NCBI RefSeq assembly: GCF_001466665.1
Contig: NZ_KQ758903.1
Span: 989,684 to 1,053,683 of the forward strand
DNA: 64,000 bases
Source: Dehalogenimonas alkenigignens
Lineage (GTDB): Bacteria > Chloroflexota > Dehalococcoidia > Dehalococcoidales > Dehalococcoidaceae
Direction: 5' to 3'
Shown: piece by piece, positions 16,446 through 26,648 of the stretch
Layout: the number at the start of each line of letters is the position of its first letter
Numbering within the stretch: the stretch's first letter is position 1
The notes under the pieces: generated by a model
Seen by the model: the letters and a program-made list of their open reading frames with translations, nothing else
What the model was told of the DNA's origin: nothing
The model's database searches: none
Made by a program: the position numbers and the translations under genes

Positions 16446-18395
16446 ATGTCAATGGTGCACGGCTTTCCGTGGGCAGGGCATGATAGCCCGGATATCAAAC
16501 CCCGCATTAGTCGCGGCCTGGTGCGGCGGGTACTTGGCTACGCCAGACCGTACCGAGGCCTGATCGCCGGGATGCTTCTCATCACCATGGCGATTTCCGG
16601 CCTTTCGCTCTTGACGCCGCTGATTTTAAAAGATCTGATTGACAATACGCTGCCTGAAGGCAACATGGATCGCCTGTGGCTGCTGGTCGGCGGCCTGGTA
16701 CTGGTGCCGATATTAAGCAGCGGGCTGACGGTATGGCAGCGCCGCCTTAACGCCACTGTCGGCGAAGGCGTGGTTTACGACCTCAGGGTAGCGCTGTTCG
16801 CCCATTTACAGCGGATGGCCCTCAATTTTTTTACCAACACCCGCGTCGGCGAACTGATGAGCCGGCTGAACAACGACGTGGTGGGCGCCCAGACGGCTAT
16901 CTCCAATACTTTCGTCAGCATCGTCGCCAGCTTCATCCAAACGGTGGCCGTACTTTCGGTGATGTTCGTTCTGGAGTGGCGGCTGACATTACTTTCGATT
17001 GTCATCCTGCCGCTGCTGCTGACAGCGGGGCGCAGCCTCGGGCGGCGTCTCCAGCGGGTCGCCCGGGAGCAGATGAGCCTGAACGCCCGGATGAACGCGG
17101 TGATGCACGAACTGCTCAATATCTCCGGTGCCCTGCTGGTTAAACTTTTCGGGCGGGCGGCAAACGAGGACGAACGGTTCAAGGAAAAAGCCGGCGCGGT
17201 GAGGGACGCCGGCGTCCGCCGGGCGGTGACCGGCATGGTCTTCTTTGTCAGCATCGGCCTGATCAGTTCGATCGGCGTCGCCCTGGTTTACGGCGTCGGC
17301 GGCTACCTGGTGATCGAAGGCGCGCTGACCATCGGCACCATCGTGGCCCTGGCGGCTTTACTGGCCAGCCTGTACAACGCGCTGCAGAACCTGACCAACG
17401 CCCCCGTGGATTTTGCGACCTCCATGGTCAGCTTCGAGAGGGTGTTTGAAGTCATCGACCTGCCTCACGAGATCGCCGACCGGCCGCAGGCGGCGGCGCT
17501 GGAGAATGTGCGCGGCGTTCTGGAATTCCAGGATGTGAGCTTCAAGTACAATGTCAACGAAAACAGCCTGCTCAAAGACGTCAGGCGGGTCGGCGACATG
17601 AACGATGTCGGCGCGGTGCTGTCAGGCGCGGTCAAGCCCGGCGGCGAACCGGCGGCGGACGGACGGGAAAAAATCAGCCAGGCCAGGGAACTGGTGCTGG
17701 ACCGGGTGTCCTTCCGCGCCGAGCCCGGGCAGCTGGTGGCGCTGGTAGGCCCGTCGGGCGCCGGTAAAACATCTTTAACCTACCTGATCCCGCGCCTTTA
17801 CGATCCCATCGGCGGCCGGATCCTTATCGACGGGCATGACCTGCGGGACGTGACGCTCGATTCCCTTTCGGCGCAAATCGGCATGGTGACCCAGGAAACA
17901 TACCTTTTTCACGATACCATCCAGGTGAACCTGCTTTATGCGAGGCCCGACGCCACCCAAATCCAGATAGAAGAGGCGGCGCGGGCGGCCAATATCCATG
18001 ATTTCATCATGGGTTTGCCGGCGCGCTACGATACGGTGGTCGGAGAACGCGGCTATCGATTGTCCGGCGGTGAAAAGCAGCGTTTAGCCCTGGCCAGGGT
18101 GATCCTGAAAAATCCCCGCATCCTGGTGCTGGATGAAGCGACCAGTTCCCTCGATTCGGAATCGGAAGCCCTGATCCAGGACGCGCTGAAACGGGTAATG
18201 GCCGGAAGGACCAGCATCGTTATCGCTCACCGGCTGTCGACGATACTGGCCGCGGATCTGATCCTGGTAGTTGACCGCGGCCGCATTGTCGAGCAGGGGA
18301 CACACGACCAGTTGATGGCCAGATGCGGATTATACGCGCGGCTGTATGAAACTCAATTCAGGCACAGGCACGCCGGCCCGGCAGGGGTTGAGTAA
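16446..18395 (+). CDS. ABC exporter, fused membrane and ATPase domains
   Basis: A 649-residue half-transporter. Six membrane helices (about residues 35-325) form an ABC type-1 exporter domain, followed by a nucleotide-binding domain with Walker A GPSGAGKTS, Q-loop VTQETYLF, signature LSGGEKQR, Walker B ILVLDEATSSLD and H-loop AHRLST. It would act as a homodimer or with an unlinked partner. An unusual 40-45 residue hydrophilic insertion lies between the first NBD strand (FQDVSFKYN) and Walker A. The substrate is unknown; lipid or drug export is typical of the family. Confidence 0.92.
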   Translation: MSMVHGFPWAGHDSPDIKPRISRGLVRRVLGYARPYRGLIAGMLLITMAISGLSLLTPLILKDLIDNTLPEGNMDRLWLLVGGLVLVPILSSGLTVWQRRLNATVGEGVVYDLRVALFAHLQRMALNFFTNTRVGELMSRLNNDVVGAQTAISNTFVSIVASFIQTVAVLSVMFVLEWRLTLLSIVILPLLLTAGRSLGRRLQRVAREQMSLNARMNAVMHELLNISGALLVKLFGRAANEDERFKEKAGAVRDAGVRRAVTGMVFFVSIGLISSIGVALVYGVGGYLVIEGALTIGTIVALAALLASLYNALQNLTNAPVDFATSMVSFERVFEVIDLPHEIADRPQAAALENVRGVLEFQDVSFKYNVNENSLLKDVRRVGDMNDVGAVLSGAVKPGGEPAADGREKISQARELVLDRVSFRAEPGQLVALVGPSGAGKTSLTYLIPRLYDPIGGRILIDGHDLRDVTLDSLSAQIGMVTQETYLFHDTIQVNLLYARPDATQIQIEEAARAANIHDFIMGLPARYDTVVGERGYRLSGGEKQRLALARVILKNPRILVLDEATSSLDSESEALIQDALKRVMAGRTSIVIAHRLSTILAADLILVVDRGRIVEQGTHDQLMARCGLYARLYETQFRHRHAGPAGVE

Positions 18396-18465
18396 CCGGA
18401 TTTGCCCGGCGCCCGCGCATTTCAACGGCGCCGAATCACTCAGCCGGGTGACAATTAACCGCTGA

Positions 18466-18678
18466 TTACTTTTGCGGACCGCGGAAATGAACGTTCCAGG
18501 TCACGCACAGGTGGTTGATGAACTCTCTGGTCACCGGATCAGGGGCGTTATTCAATCCAGCCAGAAAGCCGTGAAGCAGTTCGCCGCCGGACATGGACGG
18601 GCTGGGTTCCACCGGCCCCGGCAGATTGATCCAGACGATTTCACTCATCACCTTTTGATAGTCGATTGCTGTCCCCAT
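18466..18678 (-). CDS. small hypothetical protein
   Basis: A 70-residue open frame with no recognised family. It reads as a plausible globular fragment (YQKVMSEIVWINLPGPVEPS, HGFLAGLNNAPDPVTREFIN). It is flanked by the ABC exporter and the APC permease, with no sign of operon structure. Confidence 0.45.
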   Translation of the reverse strand: MGTAIDYQKVMSEIVWINLPGPVEPSPSMSGGELLHGFLAGLNNAPDPVTREFINHLCVTWNVHFRGPQK

Positions 18679-18810
18679 TAGTTCCCCCGTTCAAAACGTT
18701 CCAGAAAAAGTTGCCGCTGATGTTCCTGAGATACTCCTATTGTAAGCGATTTCAATGACGCGAGGCAATTAATCAGGCAGAATCGGGAATGGCGGGACTG
18801 ATACCGGGGG

Positions 18811-20112
18811 CTACGGCGGTGATTCGTCCCGATCCGGACGGCTGCTCCATGCCCGGGCGACAAAGGCCTGGTAATAAACCAGCCCGGCGGCAGCCAGTAT
18901 TCCACCGAATAACAGGGCGGCGGTCCCCGTATTCCATGCCAGCCACAGGCAGGCAGCGATCCCGGCCGCCGGCGTAATCCTCTCCCAGGCCCGCGGTTTC
19001 GAATTAGCTGCCTTGCCAATGGTTTTCGACAGCCGGATGGCCGCGGCGTTGATGCCGGTAAAAGCCAGGAGCACGGCTATATTGGTAAACAAAGCCACAG
19101 TCTCTATGTTTCTTATGAGGATGAATATGATGGAAAATAGACCTACCCCAACGATGGCGACCCAAGGCGTCCGGCGTTGACCGATGGTACAGAACGGCAG
19201 CGGCAGAACGCCGTAACAAGACATCTCCCAGACCGCCCTCGACGCTGAGAGCAGGAGAAAAAAGGCGGTGCTGCCGGTGGCAGCCATAGAGATGATGGTG
19301 ATGGCGCCGGCCGAAGAGGAACCGAGCCCGAGCCTGAAAACATCGGTCATAGGCGCGCTGGACGAACTCAGGGCTTCCCAACCCAGGACGCTGACGGCGG
19401 CCAGGGCGACGAGGACATAAAACACCACGCTGACAGCCAGCACCAGGAGCATGGCTTTGGGCAGGTCCCGGCCGGGATCCTTCATCTCACCGGCCAGGTT
19501 GGCCATGGTTTCAAACCCGAGGTAGGCGAAAAATACCAGGGCGGCGGCGCCGAAAACCCCGGTCAAACCCTTTGGCGCCTCCAGCAGGTCCACCGAGCCG
19601 AGGTGAGGCACCCCGATCACGATCACCGCTACCAGTCCGAACACAGTCACCGCCGTGAGGATGCCCATGAGCGCCATCGATTGGCGGGTGCCGATCAGGA
19701 TGATCAGCGTGGACAGGCCGACCAGTGCCGCGGCGATGGCGGCGGCCGGGAAGTCAATGAACTGTTGAAGGTAGCCCGCGAATCCCAGAGAGACCACCGC
19801 CGCCGAGACGACCATGGACCATAGAATCAGCCAGCCGGCTAAAAAACCCAGCCGCTGGTTGAAGGCTAACTTGACATAATGAAACTCCGGGGCATTGACC
19901 GGCTTGAACCGGGCGAGGCGGGCGTAAGACAGGGCGGTAAAGCCGGAAATCACGGCGGCGATGACGAATGAAAGCCAAACCGCGTTGCCGGCACTGCCGG
20001 CGCCGGCGCCGATCAGGACATATATGCCGGCGCCAATGGTTACGCCCAGACCGCTTAAGACCGCCTGACTGAGACCGATGCGTTTTTCAAGTTTCGGGGG
20101 CACAGATGCCAT
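18811..20112 (-). CDS. APC family amino acid permease
   Basis: A 433-residue membrane protein with about 12 predicted helices. The start (LGVTIGAGIYVLIGAGAG) carries the G-A-G-I substrate-binding break of helix 1 of the APC/LeuT fold, and FFAYLGFETMANLAGEMKDP is the classical helix 6 - loop signature. It probably imports or exchanges an amino acid across the inner membrane; specificity cannot be read. Confidence 0.9.
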   Translation of the reverse strand: MASVPPKLEKRIGLSQAVLSGLGVTIGAGIYVLIGAGAGSAGNAVWLSFVIAAVISGFTALSYARLARFKPVNAPEFHYVKLAFNQRLGFLAGWLILWSMVVSAAVVSLGFAGYLQQFIDFPAAAIAAALVGLSTLIILIGTRQSMALMGILTAVTVFGLVAVIVIGVPHLGSVDLLEAPKGLTGVFGAAALVFFAYLGFETMANLAGEMKDPGRDLPKAMLLVLAVSVVFYVLVALAAVSVLGWEALSSSSAPMTDVFRLGLGSSSAGAITIISMAATGSTAFFLLLSASRAVWEMSCYGVLPLPFCTIGQRRTPWVAIVGVGLFSIIFILIRNIETVALFTNIAVLLAFTGINAAAIRLSKTIGKAANSKPRAWERITPAAGIAACLWLAWNTGTAALLFGGILAAAGLVYYQAFVARAWSSRPDRDESPP

Positions 20113-20211
20113 CAGAACATTATAACTGTTGTTATCGAAATCCGGGAAACATCACGGGCACCCGCGCGACGCCCCGTGAAATCGGCATGGAGCCTGACAA
20201 CCCGGTCAACC

Positions 20212-20901
20212 TCAACTCTTGCCATGGCTGGCATCGGGAGCGATCCGTGAAACGATCGATCCGGAGGAAGTGACATAGGCGAATCCGAAGGCCAGGTTTA
20301 TCAAGCTGGCCAGATGCATATCTTCGTTGATCGAACCATTGGCGTCGGCCGGGAAAAAGACCCGGTAATCTCTGAAGTAGGCATCCCTGGCAGTGGATTC
20401 ACAGCACATATTGGTCATGACGCCGGTAATTACCAGATCCTCAACTTTCAGGCAGCGAAGGACGGTTTCCAGATCGGTGTTGTAAAAAGCTGAGTAGCGG
20501 TGTTTCAGCACTACTTTTTCGTTCGGCAGCGGGGCCAGCTCCGGGTGGATTTCACTCTCCGGGCTGCCTTCAAGGCACATTCCTTCCCACCACCACTGCA
20601 TGATGCCTGAATCCAAATTAGAGGGATGATGAACGTGGCGGGTGAAAATGACCGGGCGGCTGGCGCGGCGGAAGGCCGCTACCAGGCGTTTCACCGCCGG
20701 CAGGATGGCAGTCCCGCCGCAGGTGAAGGAAGGAGACGCCGGATCAAGAAAAAAATTCTGCATGTCGATGACCAAAAGGGCGCTGTCCCCGGGCTTAAGT
20801 TCCATGACGTGGCAGTTGTAGGGGTCAACCCGCTCCAGCCACTTAGCGGCCCTGGATCCGATGTTTTGCTCCGTCACGTATGGTTCGGTCGTTTCGGTCA
20901 T
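20212..20901 (-). CDS. isochorismatase-fold cysteine hydrolase
   Basis: A 229-residue protein with the cysteine hydrolase fold and its catalytic triad: D46 (LLVIDMQNF), K133 (VLKHRYSAF) and C166 or C167 (GVMTNMCCEST). The family includes isochorismatase, nicotinamidase and N-carbamoylsarcosine amidase; no feature singles one out. It lies 36 bases downstream of iscU on the same strand and may be the end of that operon. Confidence 0.87.
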   Translation of the reverse strand: MTETTEPYVTEQNIGSRAAKWLERVDPYNCHVMELKPGDSALLVIDMQNFFLDPASPSFTCGGTAILPAVKRLVAAFRRASRPVIFTRHVHHPSNLDSGIMQWWWEGMCLEGSPESEIHPELAPLPNEKVVLKHRYSAFYNTDLETVLRCLKVEDLVITGVMTNMCCESTARDAYFRDYRVFFPADANGSINEDMHLASLINLAFGFAYVTSSGSIVSRIAPDASHGKS

Positions 20902-20937
20902 ACCGATTTTTCAGACTCCCTTCCGGTTTATCGGCGC

Positions 20938-21369
20938 TTAGTGGTGATGCTCCTTCACCGCCGTCCCAAACGGCGGCTTTTCGCCGCGGCGCTCGTAGTA
21001 GTTTTCGACAGCCTTTTTGAGGGCTTCCTCGGCCAGCACCGAGCAGTGCATCTTGACCGGCGGCAGGCCGCCCAAGGCTTCGGCGACGGCCTTGTTGGAG
21101 ATCTCCAGCGCCTCATCAACGGTTTTGCCTTTGACCATCTCCGTCACCATCGAAGAAGTGGCGATAGCGGCGCCGCAGCCGAAGGTTTTGAAGGAGGCGT
21201 CGGTGATAATCCTGTCCTTGACCCGGATGTAAAGCTCCATGACGTCGCCGCAGACAGGGTTGCCCACCCTGCCGACGCCGTCGGGACGGTCCATTTCGCC
21301 GATATTGCGCGGATTTTTAACGTGGTCGATAACCAGGGGGCTGTAGGCGGCCGGTCCGGAATGGGTCAT
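20938..21369 (-). CDS. iscU: Fe-S cluster assembly scaffold, IscU/NifU N-terminal type
   Basis: A 143-residue scaffold on which Fe-S clusters are built with sulfur from the adjacent cysteine desulfurase. The three conserved cysteines C40, C65 and C109 and D42 are present (GNPVCGD, FGCGAAIA, KMHCSVLA). It lacks the C-terminal Nfu domain of full NifU. It ends in three His residues. The gene is 9 bases from iscS. Dehalogenases carry two 4Fe-4S clusters each, so demand is high in this organism. Confidence 0.93.
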   Translation of the reverse strand: MTHSGPAAYSPLVIDHVKNPRNIGEMDRPDGVGRVGNPVCGDVMELYIRVKDRIITDASFKTFGCGAAIATSSMVTEMVKGKTVDEALEISNKAVAEALGGLPPVKMHCSVLAEEALKKAVENYYERRGEKPPFGTAVKEHHH

Positions 21370-21378
21370 GGAAATCTC

Positions 21379-22551
21379 CTATCGAGCCGCCGCCCTGGGG
21401 GCCAGGGGGGACATGGCTCTAAGTTTTTTCACGATACGGGGCAGGGCTTCGATGACGGCGTCGATATCCGAATCCCGGGTGAACTTGCCCAGGCTGAAGC
21501 GCAGCGAGCCGTGAGCCTCCTCGGCGATCTTGCCGCAGGCCAGGAGGACATGCGACGGTTCCAGGGACGACGAACTGCAGGCCGAGCCGGTGGAGGCGCA
21601 AATGCCCTCGAAGTCCAGATTGAGGACCAGAGATTCACCCTCGACGTAGCTGAACGAGATGTTGACGTTGTTGGGCAGGCGCACGGCAGGGTGGCCGTTA
21701 AGCTGGCTGTCCGGAATACGATCCAGCAGCTCCGACGACAGACGGTCGCGGAGCAGGTACAGTCTTTCGGTCTCGGCGGCCATTTCCGTTCTGGCGATAT
21801 CCGCCGCCTTGCCGAAGCCGACAATACCGGGCACATTCTCCGTGCCAGGGCGCTTGCCCCGCTCCTGACTGCCGCCGGAGAGCAGCGAGTCAATCCTGGT
21901 GCCCTTTCTGATGTAGAGGGCTCCGGTACCCTTGGGCCCGTAGAGCTTGTGGCCGGAAACCGACAGCATATCGGCGTTCAGGCTGTTGACGTTGACCGGC
22001 AGGTGGCCGGCCGTCTGGACGGCATCGACGTGAAATAGGACGCCGCGCTCGCGGGCAATTTTGCCGATCTCAGCCACCGGCTGGATGGTGCCGATCTCAT
22101 TATTGGCGTGCATTACTGATATAAGAATGGTTTTGGGAGTGACGGCTTTACTCACATCCTCGGGGTCGACCATGCCATATCTATCTACCGGCAATAGAGT
22201 GATCTCGAAGCCATGTTTCGAGAGATAGTGGCAGGCCTCGATGACGGCATGGTGCTCAACAGAGGTGGTGATGATGTGATTGCCCTTGTCGGACTTAGCC
22301 CAGGCGGTACCCTTCAAAGCCCAGTTGTCGGCCTCGGTGCCGCCGCTGGTGAAATAGATCTCATCGGCGCGGCCGCCGATGAGGGCGGCGACGCTGCCGC
22401 GGGCCTCCTCCACGGCGTGACGGACGGCTTGCCCGGCGGAGTGGACGGACGACGGGTTGCCGAAATGATCCTCGAGATACGGCAGCATGGCCCCTTTGAC
22501 TCTTGGATCGACCGGCGTGGTGGCGGCGTTATCGAGATAGACGAGTTTCAT
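21379..22551 (-). CDS. iscS: cysteine desulfurase, IscS/NifS type
   Basis: A 390-residue PLP enzyme that removes sulfur from cysteine as an enzyme-bound persulfide. The PLP lysine is K202 (SGHKLYGPKG), the PLP-phosphate site is SGGTEADNW, and the catalytic cysteine is C325 in TGSACSSSS on the long flexible loop of group I enzymes. It is the third gene of the rrf2-cysK-iscS-iscU run. Confidence 0.95.
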   Translation of the reverse strand: MKLVYLDNAATTPVDPRVKGAMLPYLEDHFGNPSSVHSAGQAVRHAVEEARGSVAALIGGRADEIYFTSGGTEADNWALKGTAWAKSDKGNHIITTSVEHHAVIEACHYLSKHGFEITLLPVDRYGMVDPEDVSKAVTPKTILISVMHANNEIGTIQPVAEIGKIARERGVLFHVDAVQTAGHLPVNVNSLNADMLSVSGHKLYGPKGTGALYIRKGTRIDSLLSGGSQERGKRPGTENVPGIVGFGKAADIARTEMAAETERLYLLRDRLSSELLDRIPDSQLNGHPAVRLPNNVNISFSYVEGESLVLNLDFEGICASTGSACSSSSLEPSHVLLACGKIAEEAHGSLRFSLGKFTRDSDIDAVIEALPRIVKKLRAMSPLAPRAAAR

Positions 22552-22563
22552 AGCAGAGCCTCT

Positions 22564-23574
22564 CTAGAGATTCGTTGGAGGGGCGGCAATTGCATCCTGG
22601 AACAGCCAGGTCGACAGGTAACGCTCGCCGGTGTCCGGCAGCACTGCCACGATGAGCTTGCCCTTCATATCCGGCCGTTTGGCTACCTCGGCGGCGGCCC
22701 AGACGGCGGCGCCGGAAGAGATGCCGGCCAGGATACCTTCTTCTTTCGCCAGGCGGCGGGCCATGGCGCCGGCGTTTTCGTTAGTCACCTGAATTATGTC
22801 ATCGATTAGTTCCGTCTTCAAAATCCCGGGGATGAAACCGGCGCCGATGCCCTGAATCTTGTGGGGGCCGGGCTTGCCGCCGGACAGTACCGGAGAAGCG
22901 GCCGGTTCCACGGCGAAGGCTTTGAATGACGGCTTTTTCTTTTTAAGCGCTTCGGCGACGCCGGTGACAGTGCCCCCGGTGCCGACGCCCGCCACCAGGG
23001 CGTCGGCGCGGCCTTCGGTGTCGCGCCAGATCTCCTCGGCGGTGGTCAGGCGGTGAATCTCCGGATTGGCCGGGTTTTGAAACTGCTGAGGCATGAAATA
23101 GCCGTTACTGTCAGCCAGTTCCTGGGCGCGCCGGATGGCGCCGGGCATCCCCTCGGCGCCCGGGGTGAGGATTATTTCGGCGCCCAGTATCGCCAGCAAC
23201 TGCCGCCGCTCTATCGAAAACGTATCCGGCATGGTCAGAATGAGCCGGTAGCCGCGGGCGGCGGCGGCAAAGGCCAGGGCGATGCCGGTGTTGCCGGAGG
23301 TCGGCTCGATGATGGTGACGCCGGGTTTGAGTTTGCCGGAAGCCTCGGCGTCGGCGATCAAGGCCACGCCGATGCGGTCTTTGACCGAATGAAGCGGGTT
23401 AAAGGACTCCAGCTTGGCCACGACGTCGGCGCCGGCGCCCGCCGTGACCCGGTTCAAGCGCACCAGCGGCGTGTTGCCGATGGTCTCGGTGATGTCGGCG
23501 GCGATGCCGCGGGTCAGGGCCGGGAAAGACTTCTTCCGGAAGGTCACTTTTTCGATCTTACGCTCGACGGCCAT
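22564..23574 (-). CDS. cysK: cysteine synthase (O-acetylserine sulfhydrylase)
   Basis: A 336-residue PLP enzyme joining O-acetylserine and sulfide to make cysteine. The PLP lysine is K65 in HSVKDRIG, the phosphate-binding and substrate loop is PTSGNTGIA, and [14 protein letters not shown] is the second PLP site. About 25 extra N-terminal residues precede the usual [11 protein letters not shown] start. Its place between the Rrf2 regulator and iscS ties cysteine supply to Fe-S assembly. Confidence 0.94.
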   Translation of the reverse strand: MAVERKIEKVTFRKKSFPALTRGIAADITETIGNTPLVRLNRVTAGAGADVVAKLESFNPLHSVKDRIGVALIADAEASGKLKPGVTIIEPTSGNTGIALAFAAAARGYRLILTMPDTFSIERRQLLAILGAEIILTPGAEGMPGAIRRAQELADSNGYFMPQQFQNPANPEIHRLTTAEEIWRDTEGRADALVAGVGTGGTVTGVAEALKKKKPSFKAFAVEPAASPVLSGGKPGPHKIQGIGAGFIPGILKTELIDDIIQVTNENAGAMARRLAKEEGILAGISSGAAVWAAAEVAKRPDMKGKLIVAVLPDTGERYLSTWLFQDAIAAPPTNL

Positions 23575-23590
23575 GGCGTTCTCCTCGGGT

Positions 23591-24034
23591 TCAGATGTAG
23601 TACATTTCAGCTTCGGGAGACATTTTGGCCCGCTGTTTAGCCACCAAGTCGGCCAAGGTGGTTTGCTCCAGCACGGAGGTCATCGCCTTACCTACATCGT
23701 CCCAGATATCCCTGGTGGCGCAGAACCGGGAACGGTGGCACTTGTCCGGGCTGTGAACGCAGTCAACCGGCTCGATGGAGCCTTCCAGCAGGCTGACCAC
23801 CTCGCTCAACCTGATGCTTTCGGGGGATTTGGCCAGTTTCAGGCCGCCGCGGGCGCCGCGAACCGATTGGATGAGCCGGGCATCGACCAGCGGTCCCACC
23901 AGATGCTCCAGGTAGGGTAATGAGATCTGCTGGCGGCGGGCGATGTCCTTCAAAGGGATCACTTCCTCGCCGTAGTGCTGCGCCAGGTCGAGCATGGCGC
24001 GGGTGCCGTAGCGGGCGCGGGTGCTGAGTTTCAT
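23591..24034 (-). CDS. Rrf2 family regulator, IscR-like
   Basis: A 147-residue winged-helix repressor. The N-terminal [18 protein letters not shown] and [12 protein letters not shown] segments form the DNA-binding domain. Three cysteines, C92, C99 and C105, match the 2Fe-2S-ligating positions of IscR. As first gene of the cysK-iscS-iscU run it probably senses Fe-S or cysteine status and controls its own operon. Confidence 0.9.
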   Translation of the reverse strand: MKLSTRARYGTRAMLDLAQHYGEEVIPLKDIARRQQISLPYLEHLVGPLVDARLIQSVRGARGGLKLAKSPESIRLSEVVSLLEGSIEPVDCVHSPDKCHRSRFCATRDIWDDVGKAMTSVLEQTTLADLVAKQRAKMSPEAEMYYI

Positions 24035-24249
24035 ACTTTTGCTTCCGAATAATAGTTGACTAAAAAGATATACATAGACATATTAACAGTGGGGTGCCGC
24101 AGTGTCAAATCGACCCCCAGTTGCGCCTGTCGCTGCCTGTTTACCCACGGTGACTTGATAAGCCGGTTACCGGTGAAATAATTCCGATCTTCATAAAAAA
24201 CGCATAGTTTCTCTATAGGCGCCATATATTCGTCAATTACAATGAACAT

Positions 24250-25629
24250 ATGCCATTTGCCAGGAGTTTGAAGAGGCTTTCCGTCAGTCTGCTGACCGGA
24301 ATGGCCGCGTTTTTAATTGTTTCATCATCTATTTTGGCCTGTGAGATCACCTTGAAGCCGGATAAAGCATCAGGGAGTGTCGGGGATATTATCAAACTTG
24401 AAGTCACGGTGGCGCTGACTCATCGCAACTGTCCGGTACCCATTGCCGATACTAAATTTAAACTCACCAGCAATATTAAAGTGACCGAACAGACCCAGTG
24501 GGTTTTAACCGGTCGGGATACGTACAAAGCCACCCTCAGCGTTCAACTTATCTCGCCGGGGACCGGGAAACTGGAGGTAATCCGGGATTGCGTTAAAGAA
24601 GGCGGATACGCCTCGATAACCATAACCATCGGCGCCGCCGGCGCGGCAGCGGTTCAACCATCTGAAAGCCAACAATCCTCAGGACTGCCAGCCAGCGAGA
24701 CCGAACCGGCCATCGAACCCTCCGGGCAAGCTGATGATGAACCGGAAATGTCATGGGGTGAAGCCTTCAAAGAAGCTTTTGCCCAACCTTTTATCTGGGC
24801 TTATCTCGGACTGGCGGCTTTCGCTTACGCCGGTTTAATGATGAGGAAGCGCCGCTGGCGTTATATTTCGCTTGCTTTTTCGATGGTGTACCTGGGTTTT
24901 TTCCTTGGGTTGTGTCCCTGCTCTATCGGCGCGATGCAGAACTTCGTTTTGCATCTGGGAGACGCAAAACAGTACCTGGCCCAATTCATTGTGCTGGCGA
25001 TTCCGATTGCTCTCACTCTCTTTTTAGGCAGGCTCTACTGCGGTTGGGTCTGCCCGATGGGCGCGGTGCAGCAATTTCTTTATCGGAAGGATCTGGCGAT
25101 AAAGTTGCCGGATGGGTTAGGAGTCAGGTTAAGGAAACTGCGTTTTGTGGTACTCGGCGGCATATTGATCGCCGCTTTGTATACCGGGACTACCGCTTTT
25201 GCCGAGATTGATCCTTTCAAATCGCTCTTCAACGCGCAGATCGCGCCGGTACCGACCACGCTGCTCGCGCTGCTCATCATAAGTTCAGTGTTCATCTTTA
25301 CGCCGTGGTGCCGTTTCCTGTGCCCGATGGGAGCGGTACTGTCGGTAGTGGCAAAATTGGCCCGGCGCCAGGTCGCTTTCACGGCAGAGTGTAAAAACTG
25401 CGGCGCCTGCGCCAAATCCTTCTGTGATTACAAAGCTATCGTACCCGGGAAACCTCTGCCGGTAATCGCTCAGAATGAATGCGCTCGATGCGGTGAATGC
25501 CTTTCCCGCTGCCCTCGCGGAGCGATGGAATACAACCGGCCTGAAGGAGGCACTTCAAACGCGCCGGCGCCTTCAATTCCGGTTCCGGGACTAGGGGTCG
25601 TTCCGGGTGTTTCACTCGCGAACGAATGA
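24250..25629 (+). CDS. membrane-bound polyferredoxin, NapH/NosR/PceC-like
   Basis: A 459-residue protein. A signal-type N-terminus (about 1-30) is followed by an extracytoplasmic beta-rich domain (about 31-125), a Pro/Ser/Glu linker and five or six membrane helices carrying the family C-x3-CP motifs (LYCGWVCPMGA and PWCRFLCPMGA). Two 4Fe-4S motifs follow at the C-terminus (CKNCGACAKSFC and CARCGECLSRCP). Relatives move electrons across membranes in nitrate and nitrous oxide respiration, and in dehalogenase clusters as PceC/RdhC. Here it stands alone, 2.9 kb before the first rdhA, so a role in organohalide respiration is inference. Confidence 0.82.
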   Translation: MPFARSLKRLSVSLLTGMAAFLIVSSSILACEITLKPDKASGSVGDIIKLEVTVALTHRNCPVPIADTKFKLTSNIKVTEQTQWVLTGRDTYKATLSVQLISPGTGKLEVIRDCVKEGGYASITITIGAAGAAAVQPSESQQSSGLPASETEPAIEPSGQADDEPEMSWGEAFKEAFAQPFIWAYLGLAAFAYAGLMMRKRRWRYISLAFSMVYLGFFLGLCPCSIGAMQNFVLHLGDAKQYLAQFIVLAIPIALTLFLGRLYCGWVCPMGAVQQFLYRKDLAIKLPDGLGVRLRKLRFVVLGGILIAALYTGTTAFAEIDPFKSLFNAQIAPVPTTLLALLIISSVFIFTPWCRFLCPMGAVLSVVAKLARRQVAFTAECKNCGACAKSFCDYKAIVPGKPLPVIAQNECARCGECLSRCPRGAMEYNRPEGGTSNAPAPSIPVPGLGVVPGVSLANE

Positions 25630-25687
25630 ATTGCCCTGGGCCACCAATTAATCTGGCCCGGAGGCGCATCAGCCCGCGCGATCGAAA

Positions 25688-26632
25688 TTATACAGCCTGC
25701 CTATTTTGCGGCGCGGCCGGCTTTATCCGCCTATCACTACTCCAACTGATCCAAATATAGTAGAGGATTCCGCTGATCAGGCCAAGGGTGCTGGGCAAAG
25801 AGGCTGCAGGTCCAAACAGGTTAAGGGCAATTATTCCAGCGCCAGACCAGTTTTTCATAGTACCCAGCAGCTGATAGCTGGCCACCTGCGGGGCGGATAG
25901 CCTGGTCCGGCTGAGGATTGTTTTCACCAGGGTGCCGTACCCAAAAGTCGCCAAAAGGGTAATGCTGAAAATTACCATGACAAAGTCAGGCCGTGAAAAC
26001 ATCACATCATGATTTAACCCGATAATACTGAAGGTGGTCAGAAAGAAGCACCAGTTTATAACCGTGCCGAAATGTTTCTCTGTTCGAGGAACGACCCCCG
26101 AAGACCTGACGATTCGAGACAGAACAAAGGGAACCGCAATCAACACGAACAATGTCCTGAACATCACCCCAAGCTCAATTTCCGTTTGAAAAAACAGACT
26201 CGCGGCTAACGGCATCAGCGCAAAAGTTAACAGGTAACCGCTGAGGGTGCCCAGAATAGAAAGATTGATATTGGCTTTCAGAACGTAGCTGAACGGTATC
26301 ACGGCGACGGCCGGGGGCGCGGCGGCTAAAACGACAAAGCCATAGATGATATTCGGATCGTCAAGCAGCAGTTTGGCCAAGCCTATGAAAACAAACCCTG
26401 CCGCCAGGAAACTCACCAGGAAGGTTCCGCCAAGTGGCAAGAGCGGGTTGGAATTGGTAAATACGGCTTTGAAATCTATACGACTGAGCGAAAGAGTGAT
26501 AGCCAGGATTATGGCGAAATCAACCAGATATCTGGTGTATTCTGCGGCCGGCCAGAGTATCAAGCCGAGAACGACTGCCAGGAAAAGAATGGAATTTCGG
26601 TTTTGAAGAAAACCTTTGACGAAGGCTCTCAA
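25688..26632 (-). CDS. bile acid:sodium symporter (SBF)-fold membrane transporter
   Basis: A 314-residue protein with about nine to ten membrane helices. The layout of the SBF/ArsB-like superfamily is visible: LAITLSLSRIDFKAVF at the domain start, LAAAPPAVAVIPFSYVLKANINLSI in the middle and a late TMKNWSGAGIIALNLFG. The substrate is unknown. It lies between the polyferredoxin and a cluster of very small genes. Confidence 0.7.
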   Translation of the reverse strand: MRAFVKGFLQNRNSILFLAVVLGLILWPAAEYTRYLVDFAIILAITLSLSRIDFKAVFTNSNPLLPLGGTFLVSFLAAGFVFIGLAKLLLDDPNIIYGFVVLAAAPPAVAVIPFSYVLKANINLSILGTLSGYLLTFALMPLAASLFFQTEIELGVMFRTLFVLIAVPFVLSRIVRSSGVVPRTEKHFGTVINWCFFLTTFSIIGLNHDVMFSRPDFVMVIFSITLLATFGYGTLVKTILSRTRLSAPQVASYQLLGTMKNWSGAGIIALNLFGPAASLPSTLGLISGILYYIWISWSSDRRIKPAAPQNRQAV

Positions 26633-26648
26633 TCGTGCTCCAGATATT

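Noticed and set aside
20626-22038. A 470-codon open frame antisense to the isochorismatase, iscU and iscS genes
   Set aside because: All three minus-strand genes have clear catalytic residues; the plus-strand frame shows no domain and follows their third-position pattern.
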